Part shown: piece after piece, positions 9,500 through 21,306 of the stretch
Layout: each line of letters begins with the position of its first letter
How positions within the stretch are numbered: position 1 is the first letter of the stretch
DNA from: Allium sativum
Lineage: Eukaryota > Streptophyta > Magnoliopsida > Asparagales > Amaryllidaceae
NCBI GenBank assembly: GCA_030737875.1
Contig: CM060911.1
Span: forward strand, 98,352,599 to 98,416,598
DNA length: 64,000 nucleotides
Direction: 5' to 3'
Made by a program: the position numbers and the translations under genes
Notes under the pieces: generated by a model
What the model was told of the DNA's origin: nothing
The model's database searches: none
The model's input: only the letters and a program-made list of their open reading frames with translations

Positions 9500-10330
9500 T
9501 TCAAATAATTGACCGACGATTGAAAGTCAAAGATAAAGACGGTGGTCGAAGACCGGAGATCTTCACCTCGTTTGGATGGTAACCGAGGTCCTGATTGGGA
9601 GGCATCCCGAAATATGGATAATGAGTGGTGATCGTTCAGACGTACGTGGTGATCGATGGGTTTGCGAGGTATTTAGTGCCTCCGGTTTCGTTCAGACCCA
9701 GAACGGACTTGTAAATGGACTGTGTGTCTGACATTGGAATTTATTCTGTGTTGATTGATTTCTGTTAAATATACATCTGCTTGGCGGCGGAGAATTTATT
9801 CTTTTGCTTAACGCCCTTCTCTGAGATGCACGAGCTCAGAGGTTGTATATCGATGGACATTAGTCGCATGGCATGAATGGCCTGTGTGGCATGCTAAGAT
9901 GCAGTGATCAGGACTTCTGTTGAAAAGCAAAGTCTTGTGGTGATGATCAAAGCACCGCCTGTGTGGCGTAGCTTTGTGTATAACGTGAATTCGCGAGCCT
10001 CACACCCCGGTATGAACCTAAAACGGGAGAAGGACCTCAGGGAGGGCATGCGTTTCTTTCTAGCTAGGGTGGTGTCAGTGACCTACCAGCCCTGACATTT
10101 ATATACTTTTCACCTATGTGGTTGTTGCTGTTGCGAGGCGCCTCGGTTTGATCGGACGATCCGGGTCCGATGGAGTCATTCGTTGGCTCGTTTACGCCCC
10201 AAAGGGCGGGGAAACGCATTGTTCAGGAATTTTAATCCACATCGGTGGACCGACCCTGACGATCCAAGGGCCCACCTGAGTCTGGGTCCTGAGGGGCGGG
10301 CTAGAGCGTCTCGAATTCGGTAAGGACTAT
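9500..10330 (+). other. Conserved GC-rich structured block of S LTRs
   Basis: This is the best conserved part of the family (S2 about 38850-39680; S3 about 44420-45220, reverse). Short inverted repeats include GAGGCGCCTC (10135-10144), TCGGAC/GTCCGA (10152-10170) and CGCCC/GGGCG (10195-10208). S3 keeps them. The frame at 9904-10095 (63 codons) is not preserved as a clear ORF in S2 or S3, so I read this as conserved RNA or DNA structure rather than protein. Confidence 0.5.
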
Positions 10331-11145
10331 CTTTTGCCTTGGTTCATGACGGAAATCCAATTTCCAAATACGTGACGATGCGGTTTCGATTGTATATATA
10401 CATTTGGCGACATAGTGGCATGGGACGCTCATGTCGCCTATGATTGATAGTTATGATTTTAAATTGTTTTCAAAACATATAAACACTAGTAATAATATCA
10501 AATGCCTTTGTTTTATTCGTATCAAGCATATCTTGGCCGTTATAAGGTAAAAACTCTATCCTCCGGTTTGCGTTGCATTGTGTGATGGGAACTGAGTCTT
10601 ATAACAGTTTCATTTTTATAAAAAGCATAGCGATGTTTAAAAGAAAGATTTGTTTTAAGGCACTGGCAATCCAATGGAGTAAACCCGTTCCACGAAAGTG
10701 GCGTGGTCATGTGATTAGCCAATTATATATGTGTTGAGTGGATTTCTCATACCAGTCCCATGACTGACTCGTAGTTTGTTTCACTTTCAAACTCGGGTGC
10801 CCCTTTTTCCACACGGGCAGCCTTGTATTCAGGTTTAGCTGGTTCTTTCTGGATAGCTGGAGCTGAAGATGGATTCTATCATTTATTTCTTTTTATGCTG
10901 TTCAGCTCCTACTGTACATATTTTGTTTATTTCCGCTGTAGACATTTATGTATAGCTGAACTGTATTTGTACTAAGTAAGATCCTGTATACTGTGTAACT
11001 CTGATGATTACTTTTATCCAGTATATTCTGTTGTTCATATCTGGTGTATTTATTTAATTCTGTTCTGCTATTATATGTTTCTGTGTTATATTCCAAAGAT
11101 AACCCTTGTTTCCGTCTGAACAGGAAATCGGGTCGTCACATGCAT

Positions 11146-11391
11146 ACATGTTGGACTCATGGCACTGGCATAATTCGCATTAAGGAGGTCAACTGAATCA
11201 GTGGACCGCCTGATCTTTGCATTAGATAAGGAAAATATACACACACTTTTGCATATGTTCATACAACATTAGAAGTTTCTAAGGACAATGGACGCTGGTG
11301 ATTGATGATTGAGTAGATGGATGTTGGATGGTAGGACATATTCTTCTTAACTTGAAGATTTCGGGGACGAAATCCTTTAAGGAGGGTAGAA
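11146..11391 (+). mobile_element. P internal region 1, right part, ending in PPT
   Basis: The region continues from 5424 after removal of S1 and one TSD copy. It ends with a PPT at 11379-11391 (AAGGAGGGTAGAA) that abuts LTR2. Confidence 0.85.
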
Positions 11392-14300
11392 TGTAACACC
11401 CCGTATTTTTTGTGATCGTATAAGTAACAAATCAGAGAATAATTAATTTTTAAAATAAGAATCAAGGGAAACGGGTTGCGCCATTGCGTTCGTCTCGGAT
11501 TTCTGTTTGAAAATGAGTCCGAGTTTTCGAAAAACGGAGTCCGTATGATCAAGTTATGGCCCTCCAAAGTTCAGGAATTTTCAGAATCGAAGACAGCTCG
11601 AAATTCGAATTCAAAATTCGAATTCAGACCCAGAAGCAGGCTGGACGGGAAATTTCCGGCCCAGGACCCAGGTCGACTGGGGAGTCGACTGGGTAGTCGA
11701 CTCCCCCTGACTAGGTCGACTGGGGAGTCGACTGGGTAGTCGACCCCCCCTGACCAGGTCGACTGGGTAGTCGACCAGGGGGTCGACCTGCCCCCCGCAA
11801 ACCCACTTTGTGAACCTGATGCATTCTGATGTTTTTGGCCCGATTTTCTGACCAGATTCATGACTCTAAACCTATTTAAACAGCCCCAAACCTAGCCTTC
11901 TCTACAAACAATTCTATTCTGCTTCTACTCTGCCTCTGTTCTAAATAAAAATATAAATGGCGTCGCTATTCTGCTGGAATCAAAACTAGAAGCTAATCAA
12001 CATCAACCTAAGCAACTCAATTCAAGCTTGAAACTTCAACAACGGTTAAAGAAGATCAACTAACGTCTCTACAACTATCTTTCTTTTAGAATCCAATCAA
12101 GGCAAGTACAGTTAGTTTCCAATATAAACTTTAATCATAATTGTGAAATGATTGTAAATCTAAATTTGAGATTGTGTATGTTCTGTTCTAATCTATTTTA
12201 TTGTGTATCTCTTCTTCTTTCTGTTCTATAGCCAGGCTACTACGAGCCTGGGCCAATCTCCTAAGAGATTAACGCACGAACGCTAAAATGTTTGGGACAA
12301 ATAATGAATGTGGCATAATTGGACATGGCTAATCTGTGACTGATTTAAGAAAAAGGGCATAGGTTGTAAAATAGATTTAGATCTATGCATATTCTGTGAA
12401 TTGGAAGAAGAGGAACCATGGTATGTTAACATGTGACTTGAGACATTGGACATAACGCATATTTTGAATTAAGATATGCTATAACTAGATTGTTGGGCAT
12501 ATTGTTTATATAACAATTCATAATTTGAAAGAGAATATGACTTAGGTGTGAAGATCTAAATTAAGATCTGATAACTATCAAATGTGAATAACACCTAAGT
12601 AGGAGATTTTTGAATATATGACATGCATTGAAATCGATGGCTATATTTGGTATAATTTATATGTGAATCTTTTGTACTAGGCAAGTTGAACTAAATTGGG
12701 ACATGTAAATTATGACCATAATCCGTGACATGTAAATTCAATGCAAACGTGGGATATATGATCATAGTGTGAATCATGACAACTATTTAGGCATGCAAAC
12801 TTAGGCCAAATTTATAATTAGGCAAGATATGTTTGTGAAACTTTAAGGAATGATTAAATCTGTTATATTTGCCTAATTTGCTAGTTCTGCTATATTTGCC
12901 TAATCTGCTAGTTCTGTTATATTGCCTAATCTGCTAGTTCTGTTATATTGCTTAATCTGCTAGTTCTGCTCTACTGCCTAGTCTGCTAGATCTGTTCATC
13001 TGCCAAATCTGTCATCTGCTAAGTCTGCTGAAAATGCCAAATCTGTTATATGCTAAATCTGCTAAATTACTTAATCTGCTGAATCCGTTAAGTCGCCTAA
13101 TCTATGAAAATCTGTTATCTGCTAAGTTGATATATTCAGTCTGTTATTGACATAATCTGAATTAGCTATGAATAATTGACATGTATATTAGACGTGGGCA
13201 TAAATGGTAAATTATTAATTAATTGGCCGCAAAGATAAACATGGCTAACTCGAGGTTAGAATGAGTTTGCGGCGTAATCCTGCCCGGAACCGCCCGGCAC
13301 ATCCAGTGGCCGCAAACAATAGGTTCTAATGTGAGAAGTTAGTCATAATATGCTTAGACACGAGGTTAGGACTGGCTTGTAGAAGAAGTCTGCCCGGAAC
13401 CGCCCGGCCCATCCAGCGGCCACAAGCTAGCGACCTAATGTGCGAAGTCTGTGCATTAATAATTAATTAATGCAAATCTGAGATAAAAATGATGTCCAAA
13501 ACGTGTTGGGTGGATAGGGTTAAACCAATTGGACTAATATATATAATAAACCCGTTCATGAATCTGTAGGCCCAATACAAAGTTAGACAAATCTGAAATT
13601 CTGTTAAATCTGTACATCTGATCCGTTAGTCTGAAAACTTGTTGATTTGATTTTCTGATCTGTGAACTAGTAAACCTGATCTCTGTATGTCTGAACTTGT
13701 AAACAAGTTAATCTGAAATCTGTTAGTTTGGGGACACAAGGTTAGGAGGGAATTTGCTTGTGTCATCTGTTGTTTGGGACCCATATTAGTCAGTAACCCT
13801 TTCTGGTATCAAAACTTTGACCCAATAGTAGGTAGGGTCCGGGCACGCTTACTGAACTAACTATAAGCGGTTCATTCTGAAAATGGCGAAGGGTGTTGAT
13901 GGTGCGTTCCAACCGGGTCATGTGCGTGCATGGATCCCGACCTGCCTCTGTGGATGTAAGACGCCGTGACATCTGTAAATAGGTCTGTGCCAATTGGTTG
14001 TCACTTTAGGGAGTGATACACCCTACTGTGGGGCCGACACAGGGTATTTATGTATTAGGGAGCCGATCGCTTGGGGTAGGGTTTTAGGGTACACTTAGTT
14101 CTGTCTGTTTCTGTTGGTACCGTCTATTTCTGTTGGGTGGTAACACCTGTCTGTTTCTGCGTGGTACCGTCTGTTCGGGTGGTAAAGGCCCATTTACTAG
14201 TGTACACCTAATTCTACATTCTGTTTCCGTAGGGATTAATCTGTTTCTGTCTGTTTCTGTTTGGGTGGTAAAGGCCCAATATTATGATTCTGTTTCTGTC

Positions 14301-15024
14301 TTTTTCTGTTCGGGTGGTAAAGGTCCATTATTAGCATTCTGTTTCTGTTCGGGTGGTAAAGGCCCATTATTAGCATTCTGTTTCTGTCTGTTTCTGTTGG
14401 GGTGGTAAAGGCCCGTTACTAGCATTCTCTTCTGTGGAAATTATTCTGTTCCTGTTTCTGTTTAGGGGTGACACCTAATCTGTTATACTAGTATTAGTGC
14501 AGAGAAGTGTAAAGCAATAGCTCATATCATTCTGTTCTTCTGTTATATCTGCTACACCTGTTACAGTTATCTCTCATCCAGTTTTATTTTCATGTCATGT
14601 TATTATTATCTGTTCATAACTGGAAATCACTGGACTTGCCAGACTTTTTGTCTGACCCTTGTTGTTTTTCCTCCTTTCTTCCGTTTCCCCCCAGGTTTTG
14701 TAGAAGGGAATACTCTAGCTTGATCCAGATTTCTTCTGCTTGAAGTGCTTAAAGTATGGCTTGTCTTCTTATGTGGGGATTATGATTTTAAAAACTATGC
14801 ATTCTGAAGGCTTTTGTACAAGACTGATATTTTGTACTTGAATTCTGATATTGTGATTTGAAAGGATGTAACCAAGCATATTTCGGTTTCTGTTGTAATA
14901 AAGTTATAAAATTTTCAAGTACTGTTTTATCTATCTTGTAAGTTTCTGTTATGTTTACTAAAATGCTCCACCAAAGTTAAGGCATTCCCTTTGTGAGTGA
15001 CCTTAACGGAGGTGGGGTGTTACA
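11392..15024 (+). repeat. P-family LTR copy 2 (3633 bp)
   Basis: This middle LTR of the array has the same termini and internal order as LTR1. It serves at once as 3' LTR of the left unit and 5' LTR of the right unit. It carries the GTCGAC array 11672-11787, TATA-like box 11873-11880, uORF 11957-11989, hairpins 13265-13427, acceptor-like AG 14693-14694 and AATAAA 14897-14902. By eye it is closer to LTR3 than to LTR1 near its start. Confidence 0.92.
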
Positions 15025-15026
15025 CT

Positions 15027-15039
15027 AGGTATCAGAGCC
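15027..15039 (+). other. Primer-binding site, one mismatch
   Basis: AGGTATCAGAGCC matches the site at 3945-3957 except for its first base (T to A). That base pairs with the 3'-terminal A of the tRNA, so priming from this unit would probably be impaired. Confidence 0.8.
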
Positions 15040-15189
15040 GAAGGTTACCAGATTGGGTAAAGTTTTTGAAAACTATTTTCAAAAGAGGTTTTAAAAGGAA
15101 GTATTTTCAAAAGTAAAGCTTATTTTTGAAAAAAATAATCCCCAAAAGCCATATATCTATCTTTTGATCCTCTGTTTGAATCTTTGTTT

Positions 15190-15415
15190 ACTTCTTTCTC
15201 CGGGGCTCCCGGCTTTCTGGGAGGTAACCTCATTGCGGCATGGTACTGTAGGCTTGATAAGACTACGACACCGGTCAAAGGGCAAATAAACGCCCGACTT
15301 CCATCTGTAGCCGCAGTAGTCTCGCCTACGGCCAATTTTCTTTCGAGCTTTGTAGGATTTTCCGTGCGATGGAGGCAGCTTTCGAGGGACTTGTCAAATA
15401 ATAAAGATGAGAATG
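15190..15415 (+). other. Second copy of the unidentified PBS-gag segment
   Basis: The copy is nearly identical to 4108-4330. Plus frame 15184-15444 has 86 codons; minus frame 15120-15437 has 105 codons and ends near ATGRLPP-type residues (AAMRLPPRKPGAPEK). Both strands being open in a short segment does not by itself show coding. Confidence 0.45.
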
Positions 15416-15422
15416 AGGGAGA

Positions 15423-15677
15423 TTGGCTAAGGAGCACAACCTAAGGATGAGAAACTCATGGATATGCACTTGGTTCACAAAGGAGGCGAAAAAGGAAACA
15501 CAAAAGAAGGAAGAAAAGTATGAAGATAAAGGAGGAGAAAAGTGCTTTACTTATGGAAGCTTGACTCATCTGGACAAGGATTGCCGAAAGAGGATGGACC
15601 CTCACTTCAACTGTGGTGAGATGGGACACTTCACTGGGGACTGCCCAAAGAAACGGGGGCAAGGACAGAGGACATGA
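15423..15677 (+). pseudogene. Gag zinc-knuckle remnant, second copy
   Basis: The frame has 84 codons, as in the first copy, with a few substitutions (for example Lys to Met between the knuckles and Arg to Gly in knuckle 2). The same Cys-to-Tyr and Cys-to-His replacements are present, so neither unit carries an intact knuckle pair. Confidence 0.65.
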
Positions 15678-16758
15678 CCTACTTCCGGAAGGCAGGCGAA
15701 TGCTCTCATAGTTGGTGGATAGGATATAAGTAGGAAAATTTCCGTAGGGAGTTTAGTTTCCTAATCTGATTATTGAGTTAGAACTCTTTCCGATTATGGC
15801 ATTCTGATTTCGTAGTCGAGTCTCTACACTTTAATACTAGTATTGTTTCTGATTCCACTATAGGGTCAAACCCATAGGGGTTATGACTCATCTGCTTGTG
15901 ATAGATTGGGGTTTGAGAGATATCTGTGTTAGGCGTCTAGAAGGACGCATACATTCTGGGTTTTATCATGCTTAGTTTCCTAAGAATCATTTGTTAATCT
16001 GATCTATACTAGTAGTCTGTAAGCATCTGGATATTTCTGAAAAGGTTAAGATTTCCAGTTTTGACATTGTCTAAAGAGGGTAATCCTCTGGGCATCAATC
16101 TGATGTTGATCTCGGTCTTCGGGGCGGATACTTAGGGAATTTTCCTCTCAACCAAGGTCTAATGGAAACCAAGTTTCTATTTTATCTGTACTCGCTTCCA
16201 TCATTCGATTATATCCTATCGATCGAGTCTTCGACCTATAGATAGGAATCCTATGGATGTAAGCATGTGTTTGAGACATGTTATGTTTGATGGTTGCAAG
16301 TGGATGCAAGTGGTTGCTAGTGGTTTCCCGTGGATGCATATACACACACTAGGCACTGGATCGGCTCGAAAACTCTCATACTGCATATGGATGTGTGAGC
16401 ATTTTAAATTTTTGTGGATGCAAAATGGTTGACACATCACATGGATGTTGCATTTGGATGAATGATTGCGCACACATTTAGAAATGATATGTATCGAGTA
16501 GGAAAACTGCATACATGTTGGACTCATGGCACTGGCATAATTCGCATTAAGGAGGTCAACTGAATCAGTGGACCGCCTGATCTTTGCATTAGATAAGGAA
16601 CATATACACACACTTTTGCACATGTTTATACAACATTAGAAGTTTCTAAGGACAATGGATGCCAGTGATTGATGATTGAGTAGATGGATGTTGGATGGTA
16701 GGACATATTCTTCTTAACTTGAAGATTTCGGGGACGAAATCCTTTAAGGAGGGGAGAA
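15678..16758 (+). mobile_element. Non-coding rest of P internal region 2, ending in PPT
   Basis: Uninterrupted counterpart of 4590-5424 plus 11146-11391. It shows the intact S1 target site near 16508. The PPT AAGGAGGGGAGAA is at 16746-16758. A 135-codon minus-strand frame (16216-16623) has no recognisable domain and is only partly open in the sister copy. Confidence 0.8.
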
Positions 16759-19700
16759 TGTAACACCCCGTATTTTTTGTGATCGTATAAGTAACAAATC
16801 AGAGAATAATTAATTTTTAAAGTAAGAATCAAGGGAAACGGGTTACGCCATTGCGTTCGTCTCGGAATTCTGTTTGAAAACGAGTCCGAGTTTTCGAAAA
16901 ACGGAGTCCGTATGATTAAGTTATGGCCCTCCAAAGTTCAGGAATTTTTAGAATCGAAGACAGCTCGAAATTCAAATTCAAAATTCGAATTCAGACCCAG
17001 AAGCAGGCTGGGCGGGAAATTTCCCGCCCAGGACCCAGGTCGACTGGGGAGTCGACTAGGTAGTCGACTCCCCCTGGCCAGGTCGACTGGGGAGTCGACT
17101 GGGTAGTCGACCCCCCTGACCAGGTCGACTGGGTAGTCGACCTGGGGGTCGACCTGCCCCCCGCAAACCCACTTTGTGAACCTGATGCATTCTGATGTTT
17201 TTGGCCCGATTTTCTGACCAGATTCATGAATCTAAACCTATTTAAATAGCCCCAAACCTAGCCTTCTCTACATACAATTCTATTCTGCTTCTACTCTGCC
17301 TCTGTTCTAAATAAAAATAAAAATGGCGTCGCTACTCTGCTGGAATCAAAACTAGAAGCTAATCAACATCAACCTAAGCAACTCAATTCAAGCTTGAAAC
17401 TTCAACAACGGTTAAAGAAGATCAACTAACGTCCCTACAACTATCTTTCTTTTAGAATCCAATCAAGGCAAGTACAGTTAGTTTCCGATATAAACTTTAA
17501 TCATAATTGTGACATGATTGTAAATCTGAATTTGAGATTGTGTATGTTCTGTTCTGATCTATTTTATTGTGTATCTCTTCTTCTTTCTGTTCTATAGCCA
17601 GGCTACTACGAGCCTGCACCAATCTCCTAAGAGATTAACGCACGAACGCTAAATAGGACAAATAATGAATGTGGCATAATTGGACATGGCTAATCTGTGA
17701 CTGATTTAAGAAAAAGGGCATAGGTTGTAAAATAGATTTAGATCTATGCATATTCTGTGAATTGGAAGAAGAGGAACCATGGTATGTTAACATGTGACTT
17801 GAGACATTGGACATAACGCATATTTTGAATTAAGATCTGTTATAACTAGATTGTTGGGCATATTGTTTATATAACAATTCATGATTTGAAAGAGAATATG
17901 ACTTAGGTGTGAAGATCTATATTAAGATTTGATAACTATCAAATGTGAATAACACCTAAGTAGGAGATTTTTGAATATATGACATGCATTGAAATCGATG
18001 GCTATATTTGGTATAATTTATATGTGAATCTTTTGTACTAGGCAAGTTGAACTAAATTGGGACATGTAAATTATGACCATAATATGTGACATGTAAATTC
18101 AATGCAAACGTGGGGTATATGAACATAGTGTGAATCATGACAACTATTTAGGCATGCAAACTTAGGCCAAATTTATAATTAGGCAAGATATGTTTGTGAA
18201 ACTTTAAGGAATTATTAAATCTGTTATATTTGCCTAATTTGCTAGTTCTGCTATATTTGCCTAATTTGCTAGTTCTGTTATATTGCCTAATCTGCTAGTT
18301 CTGTTATATTGCTTAATCTGCTAGTTCTGCTCTACTGCCTAGTCTGCTAGATCTGTTCATCTGCCAAATCTGTCATCTGCTAAGTCTGTTGAAAATGCCA
18401 AATCTGTTATATGCTAAATCTGCTAAATTACTTAATCTGCTGAATCCGTTAATTCACCTAATCTACGAAAATCTGTTATCTGCTAAGTTGATATATTCAG
18501 TCTGTTATTGACATAATCTGAATTAGCTATGAATAATTGACATGTATATTAGGCGTGGGCATAAATGGGAAATTATTAATTATTTGGCCGCAAAGATAAA
18601 CATGGCTAACTCGAGGTTAGAATGAGTTTGCGGTGTAATCCTGCCCGGAACCGCCCGGCACATCCAGTGGCCGCAAACAATAGGTTCTAATGTGAGAAGT
18701 TAGTCATAATATGCTTAGACACGAAGTTAGGTCTGGCTTGTGGCAGAAGTCTGCTCGGAACCGCCCGACCCATCCGGCGGCCACAAGCTAGCGACCTAAT
18801 GTGAGAGGTCTGTGCATTAATAATTAATTAATGCAAATCTGAGATAAAAATGATGTACAACACGTGTTGGCTGGATAGGGTTAAACCAACTGGACTAATA
18901 TATATAATAAACCCGTTCATGAATCTGTAGGCCCAATACGAAGTTAGACAAATCTGAAATTCTGTCAAATCTGTACATCTGATCCGTTAGTCTGAAAACT
19001 TGTTGATTTGATTTTCAGATCTGTGAACTAGTATATCTGATCTCTGTAAATCTGAACTTGTAAACAAGTTAATCTGAAATCTGTTAGTTTGGGGACACAA
19101 GGTTAGGAGGGAATTTACTTTTGTCATCTGTTGTTTTGGACCCATATTAGTCAGTAACCCTTTCTGGTATCAAAACTTTGACCCAACAGTAGGTAGGGTA
19201 CGAGCACGCTTACTGAACTAATTATAAGCGCTTCATTCTGAAAATGGCGAGGGGTGTTGATGATGCGTTCCAACCGGGTCATGTGCGTGCATGGATCCCG
19301 GCCTGCCTCTGTGGATGTAAGACGCCGTGACATCTGTAAATTGGTATGTTCCAATTGGTTGTCACTTTAGGGAGTGATACACCCTACTGTGGGGACGACA
19401 CAGGGTATTTATGTATTAGGGAGCCGATCGCTTGGGGTAGGGTTTTAGGGTACACTTAGTTCTGTCTGTTTCTGTTGGTACCGTCTGTTTCTGTAGGGTG
19501 GTAACACCTGTCTGTTTCTGCGTGGTACCGTCTATTCGGGTGGTAAAGGCCCATTTACTAGTGTACACCTAATTCTACATTCTGTTTCCGTAGGGATTAA
19601 TCTGTTTCTGTTTCTGTCTGTTTCTGTTCGGGTGGTAAAGGCCCAATATTAGCATTCTGTTTTTGTCTGTTTCTGTTCGGGTGGTAAAGGCCCATTATTA

Positions 19701-20393
19701 GCATTCTGTTTCTGTTCGGGTGGTAAAGGCCCATTATTAGCATTCTGTTTCTGTCTGTTTCTGTTGGGGTGGTAAAGGCCCGTTACTCGCATTTTCTTCT
19801 GTGGAAATTATTCTGTTCCTGTTTCTGTTTAAGGGTGACACCTAATCCTATTATACTAGTATTAGTGCAGAGAAGTGTAAAGCAATAGCTTATATCATTC
19901 TGTTCTTCTGTTATATCTGCTACACCTATTACAGTTATCTCTTATCCAGTTTTATTTTCATGTCATGTTATTATTATCTGTTCATAACTGAAAATCACTG
20001 GACTTGCCAGACCTTTTGTCTGACCCTTGTTGTTTCGCCTCCTTTCTTCCGTTTCCCCCCCAGGTTTTGTAGAAGGGAATACTCCAGCTTGATCCAAATT
20101 TCTTCTGCTTGAAGTGCTTAAAGTATGGCTTGTATTCTTCTGTGGGGATTATGATTTTAAAAACTATGCATTCTGAAGGCTTTTGTACAAGACTGATATT
20201 TTGTACTTGAATTCTGGTATTGTGATTTGAAAGGATGTAACCAAGCTTATTTCGGTTTCTGTTGTAATAAAGTTATAAAATTTTCAAGTACTGTTTTATC
20301 TGTCTTGTAAGTTTCTGTTCTGTTTACTAAAATGCTCCACCAAAGTTAAGGCATTCCCTTTGTGAGTGACCTTAACGGAGGTGGGGTGTTACA
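16759..20393 (+). repeat. P-family LTR copy 3 (3635 bp), right end of array
   Basis: Same termini as LTR1 and LTR2. It directly abuts M1 LTR sequence at 20394. It carries a perfect 18-bp palindrome GGCGGGAAATTTCCCGCC at 17011-17028, GTCGAC array 17039-17154, TATA-like box 17239-17246, uORF 17323-17355, the best-preserved twin hairpins 18626-18788, acceptor-like AG 20062-20063 and AATAAA 20266-20271. Confidence 0.92.
17011..17028. promoter_or_regulatory. E2F-like palindrome in LTR3
   Basis: GGCGGGAAATTTCCCGCC is a perfect 18-bp palindrome formed by two opposed TTTCCCGCC sites, which fits the plant E2F consensus TTTSSCGS. LTR1 and LTR2 have mutated right arms (TTTCATGCCC, TTTCCGGCCC). It lies about 210 bp upstream of the TATA-like box. 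Confidence 0.45.
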
Positions 20394-21273
20394 GGAATTT
20401 CTCCAGATAGGTGATTATACACCCTAACGGGAGCGACCACATAGCCATGCTGACTGCCCGATTTTTTTATCATTTCCCGGTTGATGAGGCTTGAGGTTAG
20501 AATTATCTTTCAGAACATCTGGCCAGCATTCACTTTGAATGCCACATCGTCAGATCTGCCAGATATCTCTAATTGATGTCCACAAAAATACCCTAGTTTG
20601 GAGCTAACCAACTATGACACGTTTGAAGAAATCAACGTACGTGATCATTTGGAAATACTTTGTCAGACATTCATCCTTACAAGTCATCCAGGAACAGGAT
20701 GAACCGAAGGCACCCTCCTACTGCATCCAATATAGGAATCACCCCATGGATCAGTAGCGAGCAGTCTTTGCAATCCGTAGATTTCAACCATGACAGAATC
20801 ACAAATCAAATAACTCTGGTTGCAAGGCAGAGAAATTCAACAAGTAGTCCTTCCGTTTATGAAGATCCACAATCTTCACTTGCTCCGTCTTCAATCGATG
20901 TCTTCACGTATTTGTTGGTCGGAATGGTTTTCGAATATAAATTCGATCCCGGTCTTTCCGTACCAACAATCGTATTGGTCAGGTTTGATAGTCGGTGATT
21001 TAACTATCAAATAACAAATGTGTGAATAAATTGAGTTTGCTGATTCGGCACTTGGCATTACTTGGCCTATTTACAAATAAATAAATAAATGGTAAATCAA
21101 CCTTTAATTCTTTCAATATAATTAAACTTTATATTTATTCTCAATTATAACAAAAACTATTTTAAATACTTTCGAGCATGTATATAAGTATATACCCAGT
21201 TTTCCATTCCGTTTGGAAATATCGATATATTTCTTTAAAGTCTTTCCTCCCTTTTTCCTTATTTAGCATCTCG

Positions 21274-21306
<33 letters not shown>

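Larger units (their letters stand above)
5420..11145 (+). mobile_element. Solo LTR S1 (5425-11140) with TSD TGCAT
   Basis: The element starts TGTAACGACCC (5425) and ends GGGTCGTCACA (11140). Direct repeats TGCAT at 5420-5424 and 11141-11145 flank it. The uninterrupted site is visible at about 16508 (AACTGCATACATG), which proves the insertion. The 5716 bp hold a TATA box, a GC-rich leader, AT-rich repeats and a conserved GC block near the end. There is no PBS, PPT or coding region, so it is a solo LTR left by LTR-LTR recombination. Relatives are S2 and S3 here, and the M-family LTRs share several blocks with it. Confidence 0.88.
1..20393 (+). mobile_element. Tandem LTR-retrotransposon array (family P), left end outside window
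   Basis: Three direct LTR copies (294-3942, 11392-15024, 16759-20393) alternate with two internal regions of about 1.73 kb once the S1 insertion is removed. Bases 1-293 are the tail of a further internal region. Each internal region starts with an initiator-Met primer-binding site and ends with a polypurine tract. A normal element has two LTRs, so this is a multimer, most simply made by unequal recombination between LTRs. The internal regions carry a degenerate gag zinc-knuckle remnant and no protease, RT, RNase H or integrase that I can see, so the unit is non-autonomous. The pre-PPT block TTTCGGGGACGAAAT and TGTAACACCCC start suggest Ty3/gypsy, Tekay-like (inference). The array sits inside the 3' LTR of M1: homology to 26950-31476 resumes at 20394. 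Its TSD should be GGAAT (20394-20398), and the left copy is outside the window. Confidence 0.85.

Noticed and set aside
14133..14408. 91-codon Ser/Val/Gly-rich frame in LTR2
   Set aside because: Produced by the TCTGTTTCTG / GGTGGTAAAGGCCC minisatellite. It is not open in LTR1 or LTR3.
16216..16623. Longest minus-strand frame (135 codons) in P internal region 2
   Set aside because: The sister copy (5128-5451) shares only part of it because S1 interrupts that region, no domain is visible, and it runs antisense to the element.
20660..20998. 112-codon frame repeated at 27223-27561
   Set aside because: It is antisense to M1 and lies in its two LTRs, so repetition is expected. Amino-acid changes are frequent and no domain is recognisable.
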